Assembly (NCBI GenBank): GCA_964019415.1
Contig: CAXHTE010000091.1
Span: 29,201-93,200 of the forward strand
Length of the DNA stretch: 64,000 bases
Source: Ianthella basta
Lineage: Eukaryota; Porifera; Demospongiae; Verongiida; Ianthellidae
Direction: 5' to 3'
This document shows, one piece after another, positions 1 through 9,438 of the stretch. The position numbers and the translations under genes were made by a program. Position 1 is the first letter of the stretch, and every line of letters begins with the position of its first letter. Below the pieces are notes generated by a model. The model was given only the letters and a program-made list of their open reading frames with translations, did not search any database and had not been told where the DNA came from.

Positions 1-324
1 AACTGACTATTTTGTTGAAAGATATCCAGAGACTTCAAAATACAATTGGTTCTTGGCTTACTTATGTTTGGTAACTTTATAAGTCATTTGTCAGAATTGG
101 TAGTACAGTAGATTATACTTTCCATTGTCCTTGACCATTGATTGTTACTATAGCCCAAGGTATGCTAGTATGCAATCAATTAATCAATCAATCAATCAGT
201 ACAGATGTTTCTCCAATACCGGATCAGGAGGTCATCCTTACGTTTATTATACAAGCTAAATGACAGTTAGAGGATGACAATAATATTATAAGCATAATTA
301 TATGGATACTAAGAAACTTTATGG

Positions 325-1255
325 TTATTTGAAATTGTCAGTCCATCTCATTCTGGGTTTTCCTCTAGGCCCTTTCCACTCCATCTCGCCTTCAAAAATC
401 TTTCTAGTTGTTCGTTTCCTACTCATCTCTTCCATTCTAGCCTTCCACTTCTCCTGCCTGGTCTTTACCATATCTAAAACACTCAGTTGACATGGCTTCT
501 CCCTGATGTCCACATTCCTTACCCTATCCAGTCTACTTACTCCTTCGATCCGCCTCAAGACATTTATCTGAGTGGCTTGTACCTAGATTGTAGATGTTTT
601 GACAGGCACCACGTCTCACAGCCATACAATAGTGTGGGGATCATTGTCGCATTCACCACTTTCAATTTTGTGCTCCTGCTCAGTTCCTTCCTCTTCAATA
701 CTGTTTTGTTCATGCCCTCAATCACTCGTGTTGCACTCCAAATCTTTGCCTCCACTTCTTTCTTCATCCTCCCATCACTACTATTTATCACTCCCAAGTG
801 CTTCATTTCATCTACCTGATCTATTACCTCCTCACCAATTTCAACTTCCCAATCCTCACTCTTCATGGCTGCCTTCATCACCTTAGTCTTCCTCCAACTT
901 ACCTTCATCTCCCATTTGCTTAACACATCACTCATTACTTGCATATCATGCTGAAGTTCGTTCACCGATTCCGACATTACCACCATATCATCTGCAAAGA
1001 GGAATACTCCTACATTCCCACTAGACAACCTCACCTCACTCTAAAACTGCCTTTTGCTTCCCTCGTCACCCTGTTCATAAACACATTAAAAAGCCATGGA
1101 GATAGAGTACAACCTTGCCTCACACCTCTGCACACACCAAACAGCTCTGATTCCATTCTCCCAACTTCCACGTGCACCCTTGCCCTCCCTGTGTGCCTGT
1201 ACTGCCCTAAGTAACTTCCCTTTCACCCCCTACTCATCTAACACTTTCCAAAGCA
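325..1255 (-). mobile_element. Decayed non-LTR retrotransposon (LINE), reverse transcriptase 3' part
   Basis: Read on the minus strand, the pieces in order are: a segment resembling GVKGKLLRAVQ near 1190-1250 that follows an in-frame stop; the RT motif GVRQGCTLSPWLFNVFM near 1090-1135; the catalytic box FADD near 1000; the connection motif YGCETW near 600; and the C-terminal tail ending GKPRMRWTDNFK at 325. Frameshifts separate these pieces near 1150-1200, 1035 and 560, so the element is dead. Only about 300 codons remain; the 5' part with endonuclease and fingers is absent. The motifs are typical of LINE reverse transcriptases, but I cannot assign a clade. An identical copy lies at 53210-54140. 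Confidence 0.9.
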
Positions 1256-1842
1256 AAAACTGCACTTGTCACTAACGCATTCAATCAGGTGAAACTCATT
1301 TTTATTGTGCACAAAATGTTTTAAGCTTTACAAAAGTTCTGTTCTAACCTGAGGACATCTTTCAATTTCCTCCTGCCTCCTGATGTCAGCTTCAACCATC
1401 AGCGCTGAAAGTTGTGCTCGCTGCTCTATTTGCACCCATTCTAAATGGCAGTCACATGCTCAGATTGGGTCTCTCAGACGTTGCCAACCATTAATAACTT
1501 GTCACAAACTTTTGCTGCTATTAGAACCATTGCTTTTACATTAGTCAAATTTACAGTTAAAGAAAAGTACTCTTACCCATACAGAAATTAACACTATCTC
1601 TGTTATAATATTATAGATGTGCATATATAATTATATAGATTATACATGCACAATAATGCTACATATGTGACTGTGGAAAGGTCACTTCTATCACTGTGCA
1701 CACAACCTAATGAGCACAATGCTGTCTTGCTGAATTGCTCCATGTATTCTTTAATGAAGCTGATTTTAATTGTATATATGTGGTGAATGGAGACCACACA
1801 TGTAGCCTGATCTTCCGGTTCAACATGCATATGTTGAAGTGG
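1256..1842. other. Non-coding spacer, 3' side of G1
   Basis: No gene is visible. Bases of about 1670-1830 resemble spacer sequence at about 16820-16990, 27160-27320 and 35580-35740. The shared feature is a 'gtgga..ggtcacttctat' start followed by a block with 'cattc.ttaatgaa'. This is one of the spacer modules shared between paralogues. Confidence 0.5.
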
Positions 1843-1955
1843 ACATCCAACACATGCACATCCAACACATGCACATCCAACACATGCACATCCAACACAT
1901 GCACATCCAACACATGCACATCCAACACATGCACATCCAACACATGCACATCCAA
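1843..1955. repeat. 15-bp minisatellite, 7 units plus 8 bp
   Basis: Seven tandem copies of acatccaacacatgc run from 1843 to 1947, followed by a partial unit to 1955. The units are identical. The block sits about 150 bp beyond the stop codon of G1 on its 3' side. It reads as a pentapeptide repeat in several frames, but there is no sign that it is coding. Confidence 0.95.
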
Positions 1956-2108
1956 TTGCTACAACAGTTGCATTTGGCAATGTACTGTTAAACAATTATG
2001 GTAACCATGAATATGTAGTATAAAACATGCATACATCTAAAGCAATAGTGCTATAAGCCCAAAACATTATAAAGCAATAAGTAGCAATTAGAAGCAATGT
2101 TTGAGCAT

Positions 2109-5100
2109 TCATAAATCTAAGTCAGCAACAACTGCATCAGTATTCTGATTTTGTAGAAGCACTTCTTCACTCTGAGTTTCAGTTTCCGATTCATCCTCTG
2201 ATGAAGTTGGAGCTCCAGCACGAAGTTCTGTTATTCTCACAAAGTTGCCAAGTCCTTCTGTTGGATCATCTAACAGTGGTTCTACATCATCCTCTTCATT
2301 TTCCTTGCTCTTGTGGCAGCATCCTAACTTGGAACATTTCTTATACACCTTCCTTCCAAAGAGAATCCCAGGATAAAGGAGTGGCAGGTAAATGAGGAGC
2401 ATCCTAATGGAGGCAAAGAATTGCCTTGCTACTATTGGACTGTCTGCACTGGATATTTGCAGACTCAGGACAAGAATGAGAGACATGTTCCCCAGTATGG
2501 CTGTGTCCAGATTGTTGAGGTGTGCAGTGGTGTATGGCTGGAATACAACAATTAGCAAGAGTAACAGCAAAGTGAGAATAAGTTGAATTCTCAGGGCTTC
2601 TCCGGCGCTGGGAATGAAGACAGCAGCTAGAAGATGAATGATACGGTGAAAGAGGTACACTGAAGAGAAGCTCCTATAACGTTCTTTGTAGCAACCTTGA
2701 AAGACGTTGACAAAGTGGTATATCCACCTGTCAGTGTAGACATTGCTGCAGAATGTCTGCATCCTCTGTAGCTTCCTCAATGGTGGCACAGCTATGATGA
2801 GCCTGCCAAACAACTGAGGCACTATGGGAAGAGTGAGGAGCAGGAAGGCTGGCAGAAGGACAAACACTAGCAGTATGATAATGGCTGGTATGAAGTAGGC
2901 AATGTGTTGAATGGAGCCATAGGGCACAGATCCCTGCCACCACACGACCATCCTCCCTTCCCCATCCTCTCCTGTGATGGTCTGGTTGACTAGGATGTAG
3001 GAGGAGCTGACAAGGAAGCGAGTGAAGCCGAGAATGACAAAGGCAGGAAGTGCTCTGTCATAAGACATGCCATCAGAGTACTTTGCCTTCCATCGTCTCA
3101 TCCGCCTGAGGCACTGGTCCACTCGGTGACAGCATATCCACTTCTCTGCAGACCTCTCAAGAACAATGAGTGTGATGGCCACTATCAGTGGGATGAGTCC
3201 AATGGAGTAGTGCAACAAGAGTGTCTGTAACAGTGTGAGGTGTGAGTGTGGAATGAGACAGTATGGAGGTAGGAGCACACCAAAGAAGTCCAAGTTCCAC
3301 ATGCCATACAGAAATCGGTATATCTTGACAAATGCAATGTGTACTGTTCCTAACTCAGCATCACCTCTGATACTGGAGAAGGTAAGGAGTTGTGCAAACA
3401 GAAGGAAAGAGTTGAATCTTCCTGACACCAAGTCAATGTTGAACAACATCACAATGAACATGACAACCAGCATGGGCACCCACTCACTGAGGATCCAAAC
3501 AAGAAGTCCCACTGTACTGAGTCCCTCCTGACAACTGGTGCACACTGGTCTCATTCCATTGAAGTTCACAGCAATGCCACTCCCTTCAAGGCAGTCTCCA
3601 CAGAGAAGCCCTCGGCGTTTTGACCTTCTGCAGACTACTTCTTCCGCTAGCTGTTTGGAGTTGTTACTAGGAAGAGTGGTTAGTTGTGTTTGACAATATC
3701 CTGGTGGGCAAGGTGCACTGTAGAGTTTCTGTCCATCACAACTGTGTTGGTCCTTGGATGGCAGATATCCAGCCCAGTGGCTTGCCTGCAACACAGCACC
3801 AATGTTGTTTGGGTCAGTTTCATTGCACTCTACTATCCCTTGTACTGTAGATATTCCACAGTGACATGTTCCCATGTCCCCGGACCCTATTCGGTATATG
3901 TAGCCAGGTGGGCAGCACTGGAGCTCAATGTTCATTACTAACATCAAGTTACTGTTGTCAACTGACTGTAGTACAAGTTGTGGAGTTGCATTTTCAGTTG
4001 CGTTGCTTTTGTTGGAATTGGAGGGGTGATTGTCAATTGCATGCCTCTGAGGTATGCCATGTAGAATAACTGTAAAATCAGCAGTGTACTTTGAGAAAGG
4101 GTTGAGTTGAACATCAGTTGTGGGTTTTGGAGCGTTTATGTGTACAGTGAACACTGTGTGGATGACATTACCAAGCTCGTCATATGCATGTTTGTAAGGA
4201 AGCTGCTTTGGTTTGCCAGGAATAAACTGAATGGTTGGTGGGTTGTCAATGTCAACAGAGGTGCCATCCACATAGTCTGGATGTGAAGCAATGGGATAAA
4301 ATTCTGCAAGGGATGTGTTACCAAGTTCAGTGCAGGCTGAATAGGTGTTTCCATCTACTTTACACAGTTTGACTAAGCTTCTGTTTAAAAGTCTCAATGC
4401 AAATTTGCATGAAGTTTGTGCACGTAGTGCAATATAACTACTCTCTGTAAAATTTGCCTGTATGTTGTGAAAACAACTTTGAGAATCACTCATGTAAATT
4501 GACTGTCCATCAAGTTTTGCAGAGTTGTCAATGAAAGCAATTTCAGAGAAGCCTGCTGTTTGTCTTTGTTCATACTGAAAGAAGCAACGAACAAGTGGCA
4601 CTGCATGTTCAGGTGAATGTACATAGATGGCACCTCCTTGCTGGAAGGCATGATTATTTTCAAATACCATTTTTGAATTGGGCGTAACATGGATGTAACT
4701 TTGACCATGCAAAGCAATTGCTCCTCCATGTGAAGCAACACAAAACTGAAAATTGGTGTATGACTCTGGTTGTAAAATAATCTCTGAATCGATTGCTAGA
4801 AGTCCTTGTGAGGCAGCTCCACATGTGAAGTAACTGTTGCCTTCAAGCCTAATTTGCACTGATATCAGATGAACCATGTTTGTGCTGGTCTGTATTTGAT
4901 AAAATGGATTAAACTGTTGTTTCAATTCTGGAATAGCTTCATCTAGTAGTTCAACCATTCTCAATGATGCCAACTCTATAACATTTGATCTAATTTGAGT
5001 GCTAGAATTCCAATTTCCAGTTATATGATCTTTGAGTGTGGTATATGGAGACTGGTTATCACGGAAGTGTGTTGGGTTAATTATTGCGCAGCGAGTTTGT

Positions 5101-7136
5101 ACTAAAGTGATCCCTCGAAATAATGCTTTTCTAAACTGTGGAGACGACTGAACAGCAAATGCAAGCCCATAGTCTGCCTTGTTGTTAATGAAGAATGTAC
5201 GATTCATGAGAACTTTGTCTCCACTGTCAAATTCGTCAGGGTACTGTGAATGTATACAAAACACTGATAACCCACCACCTACTCCACCTTTTGCACTGTT
5301 AGCAAAGAACACTGTTGCATTCATTGTAACCTCATTCTTTGTAGCATAAACCGTTTTATCATTCTGAAAGTGAATACTGCTGCCTCCTCCCATCATACTG
5401 ATACTATCGTTTTGAGTAAGAAGCAATGTGTTATTAGCAACATAAACTCCATCTAACATCACTACATTCCTTTCTGAATAGTCAGAAAATTTGATGAACA
5501 TGCCACCTCCAGCATATGCTTTGTTGCCTCCAATAAATGCAAAGGATGTGGTAATGATATTACCTTTGGAGAAATCACGCAGTAAAATTTCAATGCCACC
5601 ACCTTGCATTGCAGAATTATTCTCAATATTTGCTCCATTTAAGAAGAATGAGTTGTTCTTTGCATGATCCAGAAACAATACAGAAAGAGTTCCACCATCA
5701 CTAACCGCATGATGATTTGCAATTGTAATCCTTTCTAACATCACCCTGTTTTTTGTGCACTGACCCTTGAAGAGCACTATAACTGCATTCCCTGTTGCTG
5801 TTGTATAGTTCACAATTGAAAGGTCTTGTACTTCCACTACATTCCAAATAGCAATGAAATCAAAGTATACTGACAGACCATTCCGCTGAGTATCTTGATT
5901 TCCTCTTATGTCTAGAGATACATGCTTGTATATATGGATTCTATTCAATCTTGACAGACGATCCATAGTGATAGACAGTGCAACCACACTCTTACCATAG
6001 CTCGCAACCACTTGTAAGTCAGAAACATTTACTGTGTTAAGTGCTGTTTGCACGCGTATGTCAATGGAAACGTAGACGTGATCCTCAGGTTGCCTTTGAA
6101 TCATTTCAAGCTGTCTTCTAGCACATTCTGCCAGTACTACAGTTCTATTCTTTGTTTGGTAGCGCTCATCCCACCCATCTAGCACATTTACTCCTACCAA
6201 CTTTACTGTGCTGTTGTTCATGGCATCAAAAAGGCCTACATGGATTCCAGAACCTGCAACAGGGGCACTGTTGAAGACTGTTACATTGTGCAGTGAGATA
6301 TTATTGTACCTTCCTGTTCCACGAGCACTGATGTAAATGCCATTGAATTTCATTGAAGGGTCATATTCAGTGTGAGTGTTTGTGTTCACCACTAGTACAC
6401 TATTCATGTGCACACTACCATTGTTTGTTGGCAATTGGTATCTTCCATAGATGTTGCAGATAATTCCATACCCATATGTTCCATTATGTAGTACTGAGAC
6501 GTCATACAGAGTGATCACACTATGAGTGACAATGTTTGTCAGTACTATTCCTGTGCCATTTTGCCTCGTTACGTAAACAGTTACATTATGTACTGCCACA
6601 TCAGTGCAGCTGGAAAAGTACAGGGTAGGGGATCTAGGGACCCTATTAGCAGTGACCTTTGGGTCATCGTTTTTGCCACAATCACGAAACACTATATCTC
6701 TTATCATTACTTCAATGACATCCGTTATGGCCACTGTTGCTCCATTCAGGCACTGGACTGTGGGTCGACTAGTGGCACATTCAGATTCTAACCTTAGAGC
6801 AAATGAATCAGTTGGGAATGGTTTATATGGATCTACAGGATATGGCTGGAGTTCATGGGTGCCACAGGTGATTCTGATGGATGTGGTATTCGGAGCATTT
6901 TGTAGAGCATAAAGCAATGTCTTGCATGACTTGCTAGGATGTGGCTTTACCATCAGTGCACCTACTGGTGTGTGGTGTATGCATTGAGGACCGTCCTCTC
7001 CCTTGGTGTCAACCCACATGACTCTGTCACTCCTGACAACTGTCACTAGGCAACACAGCACCATCCACAGGCGGAGACTGTGTGACACTCTGTGATGGAC
7101 TTGAAGATGATCTATCTTCAGCTGCCTAAAACTCAT
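2109..7136 (-). CDS. G1: beta-helix ectodomain, Cys-rich, multi-pass membrane receptor-like protein (1675 aa)
   Basis: Single uninterrupted exon. Residues of about 22-36 form a signal peptide (LWMVLCCLVTVVRS). The mature start DRVMWVDTKGEDGPQC is shared by all complete copies. Residues of about 60-1000 look like a right-handed beta-helix: repeated coils carry GGG-x(4)-F motifs near 481, 512, 543, 582 and 621, and GGAI near 804 and 833, with many N-x-S/T sequons. A Cys-rich module (CCPPGY near 1074, CDGQK, CPPGYC, LCGDC, CTSC near 1200) precedes about nine or ten hydrophobic segments between 1207 and 1595. The tail (last ~80 residues) is acidic and ends VVADLDL. Such proteins are known as large uncharacterised families in sponges and relatives. 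A surface recognition role is inference. The conserved internal start Met of the paralogues is Ile here (ATA), so translation must begin at the upstream ATG. Confidence 0.92.
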   Translation of the reverse strand: MSFRQLKIDHLQVHHRVSHSLRLWMVLCCLVTVVRSDRVMWVDTKGEDGPQCIHHTPVGALMVKPHPSKSCKTLLYALQNAPNTTSIRITCGTHELQPYPVDPYKPFPTDSFALRLESECATSRPTVQCLNGATVAITDVIEVMIRDIVFRDCGKNDDPKVTANRVPRSPTLYFSSCTDVAVHNVTVYVTRQNGTGIVLTNIVTHSVITLYDVSVLHNGTYGYGIICNIYGRYQLPTNNGSVHMNSVLVVNTNTHTEYDPSMKFNGIYISARGTGRYNNISLHNVTVFNSAPVAGSGIHVGLFDAMNNSTVKLVGVNVLDGWDERYQTKNRTVVLAECARRQLEMIQRQPEDHVYVSIDIRVQTALNTVNVSDLQVVASYGKSVVALSITMDRLSRLNRIHIYKHVSLDIRGNQDTQRNGLSVYFDFIAIWNVVEVQDLSIVNYTTATGNAVIVLFKGQCTKNRVMLERITIANHHAVSDGGTLSVLFLDHAKNNSFFLNGANIENNSAMQGGGIEILLRDFSKGNIITTSFAFIGGNKAYAGGGMFIKFSDYSERNVVMLDGVYVANNTLLLTQNDSISMMGGGSSIHFQNDKTVYATKNEVTMNATVFFANSAKGGVGGGLSVFCIHSQYPDEFDSGDKVLMNRTFFINNKADYGLAFAVQSSPQFRKALFRGITLVQTRCAIINPTHFRDNQSPYTTLKDHITGNWNSSTQIRSNVIELASLRMVELLDEAIPELKQQFNPFYQIQTSTNMVHLISVQIRLEGNSYFTCGAASQGLLAIDSEIILQPESYTNFQFCVASHGGAIALHGQSYIHVTPNSKMVFENNHAFQQGGAIYVHSPEHAVPLVRCFFQYEQRQTAGFSEIAFIDNSAKLDGQSIYMSDSQSCFHNIQANFTESSYIALRAQTSCKFALRLLNRSLVKLCKVDGNTYSACTELGNTSLAEFYPIASHPDYVDGTSVDIDNPPTIQFIPGKPKQLPYKHAYDELGNVIHTVFTVHINAPKPTTDVQLNPFSKYTADFTVILHGIPQRHAIDNHPSNSNKSNATENATPQLVLQSVDNSNLMLVMNIELQCCPPGYIYRIGSGDMGTCHCGISTVQGIVECNETDPNNIGAVLQASHWAGYLPSKDQHSCDGQKLYSAPCPPGYCQTQLTTLPSNNSKQLAEEVVCRRSKRRGLLCGDCLEGSGIAVNFNGMRPVCTSCQEGLSTVGLLVWILSEWVPMLVVMFIVMLFNIDLVSGRFNSFLLFAQLLTFSSIRGDAELGTVHIAFVKIYRFLYGMWNLDFFGVLLPPYCLIPHSHLTLLQTLLLHYSIGLIPLIVAITLIVLERSAEKWICCHRVDQCLRRMRRWKAKYSDGMSYDRALPAFVILGFTRFLVSSSYILVNQTITGEDGEGRMVVWWQGSVPYGSIQHIAYFIPAIIILLVFVLLPAFLLLTLPIVPQLFGRLIIAVPPLRKLQRMQTFCSNVYTDRWIYHFVNVFQGCYKERYRSFSSVYLFHRIIHLLAAVFIPSAGEALRIQLILTLLLLLLIVVFQPYTTAHLNNLDTAILGNMSLILVLSLQISSADSPIVARQFFASIRMLLIYLPLLYPGILFGRKVYKKCSKLGCCHKSKENEEDDVEPLLDDPTEGLGNFVRITELRAGAPTSSEDESETETQSEEVLLQNQNTDAVVADLDL

Positions 7137-7590
7137 TTTAGGGAATGATTTTCTGTTGCTTCTTCCTTGAAGAATCTTCTATGTGAGCTAGACAAACGGC
7201 AAATGGAAGTGTACAGTAGAGATTATATCTCGTGACAGCTAGTATAGCAATGAAGGAAATTTAATGTTAGGGGATTTTCAAGAACAGATTTGAGGTTCAA
7301 CTTGCTCACAATGTGTAGTTACCTCTACATTCAATTTGCATACCTTTCAAGGTTGTGAGTTTATTTGGTTGTAATGTAAGATTCAATCCACCTCTCGGCT
7401 GCTCATTAAGACTTCTGTCAAGCAGTCTTCTCTTGAATCCCAAATGTAGGCAAGGTCAAAGAACTTGCTGGAATCACTTCTATATATACTACCAGCTCTG
7501 CTATTTGCTGAAGCAAGTGCTGTACTCACTTCAAACAAGAAAACTGAAATCAACTCGAGGCAGCCATGCAACATGAAACTCCATAGTTGA
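7137..7590 (-). other. 5' flank of G1, conserved with G6 (and partly G2)
   Basis: This stretch aligns with 50012-50460 upstream of G6, and its first 60 bp with the start of the G2 flank (shared 'cttgaagaat.ttct..atgt'). A TATA-like run, tatatata on either strand, lies at about 7481-7488, roughly 345 bp before the ATG. The G6 equivalent is only loosely similar (tatactatata). This is the best place to look for promoter and 5' UTR, but no defined site can be proved. Confidence 0.4.
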
Positions 7591-7744
7591 TTGAGCTTAC
7601 ACGTATAACTATACCAACATGCATAACTCCTAGAGTCCACAAAATTAATGTGAGTACGCTAATCAACTCCGGCACAGTGTGATAGTCATAGGACATTAGT
7701 GGGTATTTTGAAATCATGCGGGAATCATGGTACTCTCTTTCCCT

Positions 7745-8033
<289 letters not shown>

Positions 8034-8036
8034 TGC

Positions 8037-8805
8037 ACATAGTAAGTTGATTTGTTGTCAAATATCACTCTTTGCCTCCTTAACCATTTACTAGTTGCAG
8101 GCCATTGTTGCCAGTATTAGTCCTCTAGCTCTTTCAATATTAATTTCCCTCATTACTGTCCTTGTGTTCTCATGGTTTGTTGTTTATAAAGGGTTTTTGT
8201 TCTATAATATAATAATAATTCTTATGCATAATATTATTCATTCCCTTTACATTATTTCATTTAATATTTTATTCTGCTCTAGCCTTACGAATGCCAGTGT
8301 TATGAGACACCCTGAACACTGTAGGACCCTATTTGGATAGCTGTTTGTTGTTTTAATCTAAACAGTCATGTAAAATGAATGACACCATGCATGCAATAAA
8401 CAGAAAGTGTTATGACCAAATGGCTGCCTGTGTATACAGTATACAGTCATTTTCATGTTGATGCATGGCATCTTCCATTGTTCAACAACAGTTTGCATGC
8501 TAGTACCATGACAAAGGGCCTGTACATATATCACAATGCTTACAACTACATAGATTATATTACATACACTTTTGTAAGGCAGTGCTATATGGCTGGTATA
8601 ATATCAAACCTCATATAAAAATTAATTTTGGGCATGTATGTAGATACATAACTAGATACTGTTGGGATCAATAAAACTAACTATGTGCAGGTGTATACTG
8701 CATGGATGTACAGCTTAAATGGGAGCTATTATATGTATTTTTGCAATAATGCATGAGAGGCTACATGGAACACGTACTGTGCACAAAATTTATTCACTTT
8801 ATCAC
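8037..8805. other. Spacer without a recognisable gene
   Basis: No open frame of substance and no RNA gene were seen. Bases of about 8395-8490 (cagaaagtgttatgac...) match 51545-51630 upstream of G6. The two 5' flanks therefore share two homologous blocks separated by unrelated inserts. Confidence 0.5.
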
Positions 8806-8819
8806 AGTGTGTGAGTGTG

Positions 8820-8917
<98 letters not shown>

Positions 8918-8995
8918 GTGTGTGTGTGTGTGTGTGAGTGTGTGTGTGTGTGTGTGAGTGTGTGTGTTTGGGTGTGTTTGGGTGTGTGTACATGT
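8806..8995. repeat. (GT)n microsatellite
   Basis: A GT tract interrupted by tatgtatg, gagt and tttgggt units. It is complementary to the CA tract about 0.8 kb to the left. The copy at 61626-61798 is about 10 bp shorter. Confidence 0.98.
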
Positions 8996-9438
8996 GTGAG
9001 AGAGGGCGTACAACCCAAAGGAATGGCTGTATGAAAAATTGTCAAAATGCGCAAGCTGCATGTGTATGAGGTATGTTTGCGGGCTGTGCAGTTGTGCACA
9101 TGTGTGACTAATCACACAGTCTTCTTGTGTTCGCTTCAATTGTTTGTTCAAATGAAAGTGTTCATTACAGAGCAGTGACCAAAGTGAGCAAGTACTTTGA
9201 GTTGTGGTGACAGTCCCGTGAGTTTATAACTTTAAAATGCTAGTTCCGCTTGCAACAGAACATGCAGTCAAAGATGAGGTGTTCAATACATACACTCTCT
9301 GCATTATACAGTGCTGCATGGTTTCAAATATTCATCAAAACACTCCAAACCTATAATAATGCTGTATCCATTTAATTGTATTAAAATATTATGCTGATAC
9401 CTGCATGCACTGTATAAACTAAAAGGTAGTGCTTGCAG

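Noticed and set aside
1843..1955. Regular repeats (here and at 50448-50692) viewed as a possible CRISPR array
   Set aside because: Units are directly adjacent with no unique spacers, in an animal genome.
2731..2943. Minus-strand 70-codon frame kept in all copies
   Set aside because: It overlaps the receptor gene in another frame, in its most conserved stretch, with no start context or similarity of its own.
3235..3531. Plus-strand 98-codon frame, repeated at 10565, 20915, 30925, 46110, 56120 and 63374
   Set aside because: It is antisense to the conserved membrane region of each receptor gene; its persistence follows from nucleotide conservation of the true frame.
4600..5700. GGAI/FxxN-like motifs resembling chlamydial Pmp proteins, suggesting bacterial transfer
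   Set aside because: The motif reflects shared beta-helix geometry. The Cys-rich plus multi-pass part is of eukaryotic type and there is no autotransporter barrel.
2109..7136. Retrogene origin for the intronless genes
   Set aside because: Flanks are co-duplicated with the genes, with no poly(A) tracts or target duplications, so local spread was by DNA duplication.
7481..7488. TATA-box call upstream of G1
   Set aside because: AT-rich background and weak conservation in the G6 flank; kept only as a note in the flank entry.
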